Below are positions 42,622 through 51,398 of a stretch of 64,000 nt of DNA, one piece after another; within the stretch, counting starts at the first letter, position 1; each line of letters opens with the position of its first letter. The translations under genes and the position numbers were made by a program. The notes under the pieces were generated by a model that made no database searches, was not told the DNA's origin, and saw only the letters and a list, made by a program, of their open reading frames with translations. Source of the stretch: Halomarina ordinaria. Lineage in GTDB: Archaea; Halobacteriota; Halobacteria; Halobacteriales; Haloarculaceae. The stretch covers positions 1 to 64,000 of the forward strand of contig NZ_JARRAH010000003.1 in assembly GCF_030553305.1 (NCBI RefSeq), given 5' to 3'.

Positions 42622-45600
42622 ATGAGTCGGGTCGACCGGCTCGTTCGCGCCATCACCGACCACACGCGGGTCGCCATCGTCCTCATGCTCGTCGCGACCC
42701 TCCTCCTCGGGTCGGGCGCGGGGATGATAGACCAGTCCTCCTCGCTCGACCAGTTCCAGAGCGACTCGCCCGAGTCGGAGAAACTGGAGTACATCGAGGC
42801 CAACTTCTCGACGGGCGCGAACAACACCACGACCGTCCAGGTCGTCGCCCGCGACGACGACGTCCTCGACAAGGAGTCGCTGCTCGCCCTGCTCGAACTC
42901 GAACAGCGCCTCCGGGCGAACGAGACCGTCAACCGGACGCTGACCGACGACGACGCCGTCGTCGGGATGCCGACCCTCGTCGCGACGACGGCCCTCCAGC
43001 AGGAGGCCGGCGAGGAGCTTCAGGCGACGAACGACGAGTTCCAGGCGCTGAACGCGACCGTCACCGAGGAGCGGCGGGCCATCGAGGAGCGAAGCGCCGA
43101 CCTCAACGCGACCGCCGACGACCTCGAGGGGGCACTGACGAGCGTCCGAGGGGACGTGAACGCGAGCACGGAATCGGAGTTCGACGCGGTTCGGGCGAAC
43201 ACGTCGGCCGAGTTGAACGAGACCGACCTGGCGACCTTCCAGCGCGCGGCGGGCGCGCTCCTGGTCGCCGAGAACGAGACGCAGGTCGACCAGGCGTACC
43301 AGCTCGGTACACAGGGCGTCCTCGCCGAGGAGTACCGCGCGCTCGAACAGCGCGGCGAGGACCTCGAACGACAGGGAGAGCGTCTCTCCGACCGGGCCGA
43401 GGAGTTCGAGGCGTTGAACGCGACCGTCACCGAGGAGCGCCGCGCGGTCACGGAACGGAGCGCCGAACTCAACGCGACCGCCGACGACCTCCGGGGGGCA
43501 CTCACGACGCTCCAGCAGGACCCGAACGCGAGCGCCGAAGCGGAGTTCGACGCGGTCCGGGCGAACACGTCGGTCGAGCTGAACGAGACCGACTTCGCGA
43601 CCTTCCAGCGAGCAGCGGACGACCTCCGGACGGCGGAGAACGAGACAGAGGTTCGACAGGCCTACCAGCTCGGTACACAGGGCGTCCTCGCCGAGGAGTA
43701 CCGTGCGCTCGAACAGCGTGGCGAGGACCTCGAACGGCAGGGCGAGCGACTCGCCGACCAGGGCGAGGAGCTCCAGGACCGCAACGCCGCCGTCACCGAG
43801 GAGCGGCGGGCCATCGAGGAGCGAAGCGCCGACCTCGACGCGACCGCCACCGACCTCCGCGAGGCGCTGACGAGCGTCCGGGGGGACGCGAACGAGAGTG
43901 CCGAAGCGGAGTTCGACGCGGTCCGGGCGAACACGTCGGTCGAGTTGAACGAGACCGACCTGGCGACCTTCCAGCGCGCGACGGGCGCGCTCCTGGTCGC
44001 CGAGAACGAGACGCAGGTCGACCAGGCCTACCGGCTCGGTACGCAGGGCGTCCTCGCCGAGGACTACCGCGCGCTCGAACAGCGCGGCGAGGACCTCGAA
44101 CGACAGGGCGAACGGCTGGGTGACCTGGGCGAGGAACTCCAGGACCGCAACGCGGCGTTCGAGAACGCCTCGAACGCCACGCTCGCCGAACAGCGCGAGC
44201 AACTGGCGTCGATGAACGAATCGGAGGTCGACGAGACGCTCTCGCTGCTGCTGGGCGAGAGCGACGACGAGGGCGGTTCGGGCGACTCGCCCGCCGTCGC
44301 GTTCGTCCCTACCGACTACGAGACGGGGTCGGGCGAGGCGGAGGCGACGATGCTGCTCGTCACCCAGCGGACGGACGGGGAGACCGACGCGTCGACCGGC
44401 GCCGCGAGCGACCGCATCACCGACGCACAACTGGCGATGCAGGCCATCGCCACGGAACAGGACGACCGGACGCTCGTGTTCGGCGGTGGCATCATCGGCG
44501 AGGAGATCAACCAGTCGATGACCGACAGCCTCGTCATCGTCGGGCCGCTGGCGCTGCTGTTCGTCCTGCTCGCGCTGGCGGTCGCCTACCGCGACCTGCT
44601 CGACATCGTCCTCGGGTTCGTCGGCATCCTCGCCGTCCTCGTCTGGACGTTCGGGTTCATGGGCTGGGCGGGCATCGCGTTCAACCAGCTGTTCGTCGCC
44701 GTCCCCGTGCTGCTCATCGGCCTCTCCATCGACTACGCCATCCACGTCTTCATGCGCCACCGCGAGGAACGCGAGCGCACCGAGGGCGTCCGCCCGTCGA
44801 TGCGGGTGGCGATGGCCGGCGTCGGCGTCGCCCTCGTCTGGGTGACCGCCACGACGGTCATCGGTTTCCTCTCGAACCTCACCAGCCCCGTCCCGCCCAT
44901 CCAGGAGTTCGGCGTCGTCAGCTCCGTCGGCATCACCGCGGCGCTGCTCGTCTTCGGCGTCATGATCCCGGCGCTGAAGATCGAGCTCGACACGTTCCTC
45001 GAAGGACGGGGTATCGACCGGCAGAAGCGGGCGTTCGGGACCGGCGGCGGTCGGTTCTCGTCGGTGCTCGCGACGGGTGCGACGGCCGCCCGGCGGGCAC
45101 CCGTCGCCGTCATCCTCGTCGCGCTGCTCGTCAGCGCCGGCGGCGTCTACGGCGCCTCGCAGGTCTCGACGAGCTTCAACCAGGAGGACTTCCTCGCCGA
45201 CGACCCGCCGGCGTGGATGGACGACCTCCCCGAACCGTTCGCGCCCAACGAGTACACGGCGAAGTCGAACCTCGACTACGTCAACGAGAACTTCGTCCGT
45301 GAGGACTCCCAGGCGCAGATTCTCGTCGAGGGGTCGGTGACGGACCCGTCGGCGCTCGAACGGGTGGCCGCCGCCGAGCGCGACGCCGCCGAGAGCGACG
45401 TCGTCCAGGTGCTGTCGGACGACGAGGCGGACATCCAGAGCCCGCTGTCGGTGATGGAGGGTGTCGCGGCGGAGAACGAGACGTTCAACGCCACCTTCGA
45501 GGACGCCGACACCGACGGCGACGGCGTCCCCGACCAGGACGTCGAAGAGGTGTACGACGCGCTCTACGAGGTCGCCCCCGACGAGGCGGAGAGCGTCGTC

Positions 45601-46335
45601 TACCGGACCGACGACGGCGAGTACGAGGCGCTCCGGCTCGTCATCTCCACGCAGGGGAACGCGCCGTCGAGCGACGTCACCGACGAGATGCGCGCGCTCG
45701 CCGCCGACATCGACGGCGACGGCCTCGAGGCGACGGCGACCGGCCAGTCGGTCCTCTTCGACATCGTCCAGAACCAGTTGCTCCAGACCGTCGTCGAGAG
45801 CCTCATCGTCACGCTCGTCGCGGTGTTCGCCTTCCTGATGCTGACCTACCGGGTCACGGAGGGGAGCGCGACGCTCGGGGCGGTCACACTGTTGCCGGTC
45901 GTGCTGAGCGTCTCGTGGATCCTCGGGACGATGTACCTGCTCGACATCCCGTTCAACATCCTGACGGGGATGATAACCAGTCTCACCGTCGGGCTGGGGG
46001 TCGCGTACTCCATCCACCTCTCCGAGCGCTTCAACCAGGAACTCGAACGGACGGGCGACCTGTGGGAGTCGATGCGCCTGGCGGTCACCGGGACCGGCGG
46101 CGCGCTGCTCGGGTCGGCGGCGACGACCGTCGGCGGGTTCGGCGTGCTCGCGTTCGCCATCCTCCCGCCGCTCCGGCAGTTCGGCATCATCACCGGGCTG
46201 ACCATCATCTACGCGTTCCTCGCGAGCGTGCTCGTCCTCCCCAGCCTGCTGGTCGTCTGGCACCGCTACCTCGGGCCGGGACGGTCCGCCACGACGGGCG
46301 AACAGGCGGCCACCGCCTCCCCCGCGGAGGACTGA
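42622..46335 (+). CDS. RND/MMPL-family exporter with triplicated external domain
   Basis: A 1237-residue Patched/MMPL-type permease. Span 1 is at about 17-37. The first external domain runs to about 630 and contains three tandem 122-residue repeats (140-261, 262-383, 384-505), then a partial fourth start. A five-to-six-helix bundle follows (about 635-800, with VPVLLIGLSIDYAIHVFMRHREER), then a span, a second external domain (about 850-1040) and a second helix bundle with LTVGLGVAYSIHLSERF. The repeats are rich in N-glycosylation sequons and look coiled-coil-like (EERRAIEERS, QRGEDLERQGERL). Export is presumably proton-driven; the substrate is unknown. GTG at 42616 is an alternative start. A TrmB gene follows after 1 nt. 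Confidence 0.92.
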   Translation: MSRVDRLVRAITDHTRVAIVLMLVATLLLGSGAGMIDQSSSLDQFQSDSPESEKLEYIEANFSTGANNTTTVQVVARDDDVLDKESLLALLELEQRLRANETVNRTLTDDDAVVGMPTLVATTALQQEAGEELQATNDEFQALNATVTEERRAIEERSADLNATADDLEGALTSVRGDVNASTESEFDAVRANTSAELNETDLATFQRAAGALLVAENETQVDQAYQLGTQGVLAEEYRALEQRGEDLERQGERLSDRAEEFEALNATVTEERRAVTERSAELNATADDLRGALTTLQQDPNASAEAEFDAVRANTSVELNETDFATFQRAADDLRTAENETEVRQAYQLGTQGVLAEEYRALEQRGEDLERQGERLADQGEELQDRNAAVTEERRAIEERSADLDATATDLREALTSVRGDANESAEAEFDAVRANTSVELNETDLATFQRATGALLVAENETQVDQAYRLGTQGVLAEDYRALEQRGEDLERQGERLGDLGEELQDRNAAFENASNATLAEQREQLASMNESEVDETLSLLLGESDDEGGSGDSPAVAFVPTDYETGSGEAEATMLLVTQRTDGETDASTGAASDRITDAQLAMQAIATEQDDRTLVFGGGIIGEEINQSMTDSLVIVGPLALLFVLLALAVAYRDLLDIVLGFVGILAVLVWTFGFMGWAGIAFNQLFVAVPVLLIGLSIDYAIHVFMRHREERERTEGVRPSMRVAMAGVGVALVWVTATTVIGFLSNLTSPVPPIQEFGVVSSVGITAALLVFGVMIPALKIELDTFLEGRGIDRQKRAFGTGGGRFSSVLATGATAARRAPVAVILVALLVSAGGVYGASQVSTSFNQEDFLADDPPAWMDDLPEPFAPNEYTAKSNLDYVNENFVREDSQAQILVEGSVTDPSALERVAAAERDAAESDVVQVLSDDEADIQSPLSVMEGVAAENETFNATFEDADTDGDGVPDQDVEEVYDALYEVAPDEAESVVYRTDDGEYEALRLVISTQGNAPSSDVTDEMRALAADIDGDGLEATATGQSVLFDIVQNQLLQTVVESLIVTLVAVFAFLMLTYRVTEGSATLGAVTLLPVVLSVSWILGTMYLLDIPFNILTGMITSLTVGLGVAYSIHLSERFNQELERTGDLWESMRLAVTGTGGALLGSAATTVGGFGVLAFAILPPLRQFGIITGLTIIYAFLASVLVLPSLLVVWHRYLGPGRSATTGEQAATASPAED
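43039..44136 (+). repeat. Three tandem 366-bp in-frame repeats within the RND gene
   Basis: Units start at 43039, 43405 and 43771, each exactly 366 bp (122 codons), and a fourth unit begins at 44137 but diverges after about 8 codons. Each unit runs from a V-T-E-E-R-R-A helix through FDAVRANTS and YQLGTQGVLAEEYRALEQRG to a G-E-E ending. Units 1 and 3 share long nearly identical DNA stretches, and so do 2 and 3 in other parts. This indicates recent duplication and exchange between units. Confidence 0.95.
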
Positions 46336-46336
46336 G

Positions 46337-47113
46337 ATGGACGACGGGGACGCCGTCGACGCCCTCTCGCACCTCGGCCTGACGGGCTACGAGGCGCGGG
46401 TGTTCGTCGGCCTCCAGAAGCTCGAGACGGGAACGGCCCGCGAGGTGGCGCGGGTCGTCGACGTGCCGCGCTCGCAGGTGTACAGCACCGCCGACTCGCT
46501 CGAGGCGCGCGGCCTCGTCGAGGTGCAGAACGCCTCGCCGACGCGCTATCGCGCCGTCGACCTCGAGGAGGGGATGGACCGCCTCTACGAGCGCCTCGAC
46601 CGCGAGCGGCGGCGGGCGACGGAGTACCTCCGGGAGGTGCGGGGGTCGCTCGCGCGCGAGGGCGACGACCGCCAGCCGAACATCTGGGTCACCCGGGGCA
46701 CGACGAACGTCGGCCGCCGAGTCGAGGAACTGCTCGCCACGGCCGAGGAGCGGGTCGTCGTCGGCGTCGACCGGCCGACTCGCCTCCCCGACTCGACGGT
46801 CGAGGCGCTCGCGGTCCTGGTCGACGCCGGCGTCACCGTCGTCGGGGTCAGCGAGCACGAGCGCGTGGTCGAGCGCTTCGGGTCGGTTCCCGGTCTCGAA
46901 CGCGTCCACGTCCCCGACGGCCGGACGCCGAACGTCGCGACCAGCCGGCTCCTCGTCGTCGACGACCGGACGGTGCTCGTCGGTATGGTCGACGACGGCG
47001 GGGGCGAACGCGAGACGGCGATGTGGAGCGAGGACACCACGTTCGCGGCGCTGCTCGCCCGTCTCGTCGACGGCTGGTTCGAACAGTACGGCGAGCGCGT
47101 GTCGTCCGAGTGA
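46337..47113 (+). CDS. TrmB-family transcriptional regulator
   Basis: 258 residues. The N-terminal TrmB winged helix has ALSHLGLTGYEARVFVGLQKLETGTAREVARVVDVPRSQVYS. A coiled helix (about 75-105, MDRLYERLDRERRRATEYLREV) links to a C-terminal domain with phospholipase-D-like strands (VVVGVDRPTRL, TSRLLVVDDRTVLVGM). TrmB proteins often sense sugars, but this short form lacks an obvious sugar domain. Only 1 nt separates it from the exporter stop, so it is part of the exporter operon and may regulate it. Confidence 0.9.
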   Translation: MDDGDAVDALSHLGLTGYEARVFVGLQKLETGTAREVARVVDVPRSQVYSTADSLEARGLVEVQNASPTRYRAVDLEEGMDRLYERLDRERRRATEYLREVRGSLAREGDDRQPNIWVTRGTTNVGRRVEELLATAEERVVVGVDRPTRLPDSTVEALAVLVDAGVTVVGVSEHERVVERFGSVPGLERVHVPDGRTPNVATSRLLVVDDRTVLVGMVDDGGGERETAMWSEDTTFAALLARLVDGWFEQYGERVSSE

Positions 47114-47149
47114 TTCGGGGACGGTGCGCGAGGCTGTCCGTCGCTGGGG

Positions 47150-49144
47150 TCACCCGTCGCTCACGTGTAGCTCGTTGACGCTGATGTGGAGGTAGGTCAC
47201 CGGTGCCGTCCCCCCGCCGAGGAGGTCCGGCCGCTGGTCGGCGAGGACGGTGTCGTAGTGGACGGCCGTGCCGCCCTGGACGGTGCTCGTGCTGCCGACG
47301 ATGCCGCCGTACACCTCTGACCCCCCACGGACGGTGACGTCCTCGTTCGCCGGGGCGTAGATGACCCCGTAGAGGGTCGCCCCGCCCTGGACGGTGACCG
47401 TGGAGCCACTCGACCCGTAGAGCCACAGTTGGTCGCCGCGTTCGCCGACGCTCTCCCACCGCGTCCTGATGGTGTAGTCGCCGCCGGCGTAGACGTGGAC
47501 CCTGTCCGACCCGACGGTGTTCACCGTCGACCCACCCGTCGAACTGACGTCGCCGTCGACGGCGAGGTGGATGGGTCCATCGCTGGTGTCGAAGGTGAGC
47601 GCGTCGCTCCCCGACAGCGTCAGGTCGTCGAGGTGGTACGTGCCCGCCGTCAGCGTACACGACTCGAACCGGCCGCCGCAGTTCCCCGCCTCGAGGCGCT
47701 CGACGTCGCTCCCCGTGTTGTTGTTCCGCGCCGCGTGCGCCTCGAGGCGGCCGTCGATGGTCGCGTCGATGGGCGTCAGCTCCGGCGGCGTGAGGTCGCT
47801 CGCCGCCGCGACCCGGCTCAGGTCCGGTCCCGCCGCCCCTTCGGTCACCCGACCGTTGACGTTCGGGTTGACGCCGTCGTCGTCGAACCGTCCGCCGACG
47901 GTGACGTCGCCGTTCAGGTTCTGCCCGTTCGCGGCGTGGAAGTCCCCACCGACGTGGACGTCGCCGGATATCGAACCGCTCTTGGCGTAGTAGTCGCCGC
48001 CCGCGACGACGTCGTCCTCGACGGCGACGCCCCCGCCCGTCTCGACGACGTCCCCGCCGACGCTCACGGGACTGGTGACCTTCCCGCCGCCGCTGATGGA
48101 GAAGTCGCCGTCCGCGACCACCTCGCCGTCGACGCCGACGCCGCCGCTCAGCGTCACGTCGCCGTTCGTTATCAGGTCCCCCGTCACGTCGATGCCGCCC
48201 CCGCCGTCGAAGTCGCCGGCGACGCGCATGTCGCCGCGGACGGTCCCGCCGCCGGCGTTCCGGAGGTCGTCGCCGACGTAGACGCTCCCGTTCGACCCCC
48301 GCGTCTCCGAGTAGCTCCCGCGCGAGGAGTCGTAGCTGTCGACCGTCGCGCCGCCCTGGACGCGCAGGTCCGAGCGGTGGGAGGCGATGCCGTCGGTCAC
48401 GTTGCGGCTCTTGTTCGGGATGGTGAGGACGAGTTCCACCGTCTCCGCGTCGTCGTCGACGTCGACGCTCTCGACGGTCGTCCGCGACTCGAAGTACGCC
48501 GCCCACCCCTCGTAGTACTGGCTCCGGATGGTGATTCGGACGCTCCCCGCTCCGAGCGGGTTCCTCGCCGTCTCGTTCGGGAAGACGGCGGTGGCGTCGC
48601 CCTCGGACAACTGGAGCGTCCCGCCGGACGCGGTGCCGCGGACGACCGCCAGCGGGAACGTGAGCGTCGGGTCGCCCGACGACGTCACGGTCCGCTGGTA
48701 GTGGAACTCCGGCGGCGAGACCATCTCCGCGTGTTCGCCGTCGGTTCGCCACACGCCGCCGCCCTGGTAGGCCACCGTCGTCGACCCCGTGGTGTACTCG
48801 ACGGCCCCGAGGGTGGTGTTCGCGAGCTCCCGGGGACACGTCTCACAGCCGACGTACTCGATGGATATCGCGCCCGCGTCCTCGTCGACGCGGGTCGTCC
48901 CGCGCCCCCCGAGTTCGACGCGCTTGCCACCCGACGTGCCCAGGACGACGTCGCTCGCGCGCGAGTCGAGGGTCGTCATCGCCACCTCCGCGGCCTCCGC
49001 GTCGGCGCTGTCCTGCAACAGCGTCAGGACCTCCCCGCCGAGCAGGAGCACGCTTCCGACGCCGATGACGGTGAGCCCGAGCAACAGCACGACGCCGACG
49101 ACGTGGCTCTGCCCTCGGCCGTCGTCGAAACCACGTACACTCAT
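47150..49144 (-). CDS. Pilin-like surface protein with repetitive beta-helix body (DUF7289/DUF7305-type)
   Basis: 664 residues. The start MSVRGFDDGRGQSHVVGVVLLLGLTV resembles archaeal type IV pilin-like N-termini: a short basic leader, then a long hydrophobic helix. The middle (about 300-470) is a chain of short repeats with the pattern G-D-V-x-V-x-G-G (GDLITNGDVTLSGGVGVDG, VVEDD, VHVGGDFHAANG), like bactofilin or polymer-forming beta-helices. The C-terminal part has LTAGTYHLDDLTLSG, LWLYGSSGSTVTVQGGATL and further VQGG repeats. It probably extends from the cell surface. ATG at 49144 is chosen; the longer open reading is basic and unrelated. It has several N-x-S/T sequons. Confidence 0.75.
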   Translation of the reverse strand: MSVRGFDDGRGQSHVVGVVLLLGLTVIGVGSVLLLGGEVLTLLQDSADAEAAEVAMTTLDSRASDVVLGTSGGKRVELGGRGTTRVDEDAGAISIEYVGCETCPRELANTTLGAVEYTTGSTTVAYQGGGVWRTDGEHAEMVSPPEFHYQRTVTSSGDPTLTFPLAVVRGTASGGTLQLSEGDATAVFPNETARNPLGAGSVRITIRSQYYEGWAAYFESRTTVESVDVDDDAETVELVLTIPNKSRNVTDGIASHRSDLRVQGGATVDSYDSSRGSYSETRGSNGSVYVGDDLRNAGGGTVRGDMRVAGDFDGGGGIDVTGDLITNGDVTLSGGVGVDGEVVADGDFSISGGGKVTSPVSVGGDVVETGGGVAVEDDVVAGGDYYAKSGSISGDVHVGGDFHAANGQNLNGDVTVGGRFDDDGVNPNVNGRVTEGAAGPDLSRVAAASDLTPPELTPIDATIDGRLEAHAARNNNTGSDVERLEAGNCGGRFESCTLTAGTYHLDDLTLSGSDALTFDTSDGPIHLAVDGDVSSTGGSTVNTVGSDRVHVYAGGDYTIRTRWESVGERGDQLWLYGSSGSTVTVQGGATLYGVIYAPANEDVTVRGGSEVYGGIVGSTSTVQGGTAVHYDTVLADQRPDLLGGGTAPVTYLHISVNELHVSDG

Positions 49145-49334
49145 TCCGGATACGTCCGAAACCAGTAAACATAATTTCAACGTTAATTCTCTAACGATGA
49201 ATATCCGACGTGCGCTCCCCGGTCCGTGGCGGGACGTCCGTCGAGGTACTGCTGTTTGGTTCCACTCTCCAACTGCACGAGGTTCACGGAGGGGAGACGG
49301 GTTCATCCCCGTCCGCGTCCAACGGTATCCCCTC

Positions 49335-50195
49335 ATGCCAACCGTTCGGACAGCTGACATCGAAACGTACTTCGAGCGCCGCGGCGACGGCCCGCCGGTC
49401 GTGTTCGTCCACGGTGCCGTCCTCGACCACTCGCAGTGGGACGCCCAGGTCGAGGCGCTCGCGGACGAGTACACCACCGTCGCCTACGACGTGCGGGGCC
49501 ACGGCCGGACCGGCGGGTCGGCGCGCGAGCGCTACTCGGTCGACCTGTTCGCCGAGGACCTCGCGGCGCTCGTCGACGCCCTGGACCTCGACCGCCCCGT
49601 CGTCTGCGGCCTCTCGACCGGGGGCTGTATCGCCCAGGTGTACGCGGCGCGATACCCGGAGCGCGTCTCGGGGCTGGTGCTCGCGGACACGTTCACGCCG
49701 GCCCTGTTCGACCGGCGCGAGTGGCTCCAGCGGTCGGTCCTGCTGCGCGCGACCGTCCCGCCGGTGCGCCTCGTCGGCTACGAGCGCGTCGAGCGGGTCC
49801 TGGTGTGGCTCCACGAACGTCTCCACGGGGAGGGCGTCAGCGGCGACTACGAACGCATCGAGGGGCTCCGGGCGACGGGCCCGAAGATGGCGACCGAGGA
49901 GTTCGCGAAGGTGATCCGTGCCGTCGCCGCCTTCCACGAGACGTCGGTCGACCTCTCGGCCATCACCGCCCCGACGCTGGTGCTGTACGGCGAACACGAA
50001 CCGCCGTTCGTCCGCCGCCACGCGGCGACACTGGGCGCGGAACTCCCCGACGTCACGGTCCGGGTGGTGCCGGGCGCGGGACACGCCTCGAACCTCGACG
50101 ACCCCGCGTTCTTCACGGACGCGGTCCGTCACCTCCTCGTCCGCGCGTTCCCCGACGACGCACCCGAACGTGCCCGGGGAGGAGGCATCGGGTAA
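49335..50195 (+). CDS. Alpha/beta-fold hydrolase
   Basis: A 286-residue cytoplasmic hydrolase. The oxyanion region is PPVVFVHGAVLDHSQW, and YDVRGHGRTGG follows. The nucleophile elbow GLSTGG carries the catalytic serine, LVLYGEHEPPF has a likely acid residue (Glu instead of the usual Asp), and the histidine is in VPGAGHASNLDDP. A cap helix region lies at about 130-200. Esterase, lipase or C-C hydrolase activity cannot be told apart. ATG at 49335 follows a 190-nt spacer with an AT-rich block at 49165-49200. Confidence 0.88.
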   Translation: MPTVRTADIETYFERRGDGPPVVFVHGAVLDHSQWDAQVEALADEYTTVAYDVRGHGRTGGSARERYSVDLFAEDLAALVDALDLDRPVVCGLSTGGCIAQVYAARYPERVSGLVLADTFTPALFDRREWLQRSVLLRATVPPVRLVGYERVERVLVWLHERLHGEGVSGDYERIEGLRATGPKMATEEFAKVIRAVAAFHETSVDLSAITAPTLVLYGEHEPPFVRRHAATLGAELPDVTVRVVPGAGHASNLDDPAFFTDAVRHLLVRAFPDDAPERARGGGIG

Positions 50196-50279
50196 CGGGT
50201 CGTACCGGAACCGCGCGGCGCATTCGTGAGCAGGCAGGACGCTTATGCGCCACTCGGCAATCACTCGATTCCAGACCGT

Positions 50280-50990
50280 GTGCCGTCCGACAACGCCCTC
50301 TCCGAGCCGATGATAGCGACGTTCGTCCTCCAGCAGCCGACGCTGATGCAGGCGCTCGCCGCCGTCCCGTCGACGCGACTCACCTGGGAGCAGACGGACG
50401 CGACCGACTGCGGGGAGACCTTCGTCCTGTTCTGGGCGGCGTCGGACGACTACGACGCCTTCGAGGCCGCGATGGCGGACGACCCGACGGTGCGCGACCC
50501 GCGCCACCTCACCACGTTCGACGGCCGACGGCTCTATCGGGTCGAACAGGTCGACGCGGGGAAGGAGCGGAGCGTCTACCCGGCGCTCGTCGAGACGGGC
50601 GCCATCGTTCAGGAGCTGACCGCCACCCACGAGGGGTGGTGCTTTCAGGTGCTGTTTCCCGACCACGAGGCCCTCTCCCGGTTCCACCGGGCCTGCGTCG
50701 ACCGCGACGTCGCGTTCAGGCTCCTCAACAAGTTCGAGCAGGTCGGCGAGCCGGACGCCGGCTACGACTTCGGCCTCTCGGAGAAACAGCGTCGGATGCT
50801 CGTTCGGGCCGCCGAGGCGGGCTACTACCGGGTCCCCCGGAGGGTCGACCTCTCGACGGTCGCCGACGAGGTGGGCATCTCCCACCAGGCGGCGTCCGAA
50901 CGCCTCCGACGCGCCGTCGACCGACTGGTCCGACACACGGTCCTCCCGGACGGTGACGGGCCCACCGACGGGGGACCGCCCCGCAGGTGA
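50280..50990 (+). CDS. HTH-10 (bacterio-opsin activator-like) regulator
   Basis: A 236-residue haloarchaeal regulator. The N-terminal beta-rich domain begins SEPMIATFVLQQPTLMQALAAVP and includes QVLFPDHEALSRFHRAC. The C-terminal HTH-10 has GLSEKQRRMLVRAAEAGYYRVPRRVDLSTVADEVGISHQAASERLRRAV. Possible starts are GTG 50280 and ATG 50310. A TATA-like CTTATG at 50241-50246 fits the GTG. It follows the alpha/beta hydrolase by 84 nt but seems to have its own promoter. The effector is unknown. Confidence 0.85.
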   Translation: MPSDNALSEPMIATFVLQQPTLMQALAAVPSTRLTWEQTDATDCGETFVLFWAASDDYDAFEAAMADDPTVRDPRHLTTFDGRRLYRVEQVDAGKERSVYPALVETGAIVQELTATHEGWCFQVLFPDHEALSRFHRACVDRDVAFRLLNKFEQVGEPDAGYDFGLSEKQRRMLVRAAEAGYYRVPRRVDLSTVADEVGISHQAASERLRRAVDRLVRHTVLPDGDGPTDGGPPRR

Positions 50991-51398
50991 CGCCGGTGTC
51001 GTCGCGGTGCCTCCGGTCGCCCTCGCGCTCGCGTCGCACGTCGGCGAGGAGAGTCCGGGCGACGCGGTCGCACCCCGCCGTCCCGGCGTGGTCGTGAATC
51101 GACGCGCGGGGAGTGAGCGAGGCGACGCGTCCGTCACCGCGGGAGCGAGACGGTGCTCCCGGACGTCGGGACGTACTGTCGCCGGGATGTCAACAGGATA
51201 ACAACGGTAGCGTGTTATTCGGCCCGTCGCCCGCGGGGCCGGTCGGTCGGGTGGCGGACGTACATGCCCGTTCCCGACGAGGGACCCGCAGACGGCGCCC
51301 CGTCACGGTCCGACGGGCGGAACCTCGTCACGTCGGTTAATCGTCTATTTATGTTGTACATAGACGAGTGCACACACGGGACTGTGGCGACTCGCCGG
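50991..51398. other. Convergent spacer with inverted repeat
   Basis: A 408-nt spacer between the HTH-10 gene and the convergent serine acetyltransferase gene, with no supported gene. A 7-bp dyad, TCGTCTA-N13-TAGACGA, is at 51341-51367 within an AT-rich patch and could serve as a terminator or a regulator site. Confidence 0.35.

Noticed and set aside
42550-46263. 1237-residue minus-strand frame opposite the RND exporter
   Set aside because: Its internal repeats are only the mirror of the exporter's repeats; no domain motif is present.
51341-51367. TCGTCTA-N13-TAGACGA as an attachment site or small RNA
   Set aside because: A single short dyad without flanking integrase, tRNA or promoter evidence; listed only as a possible terminator.
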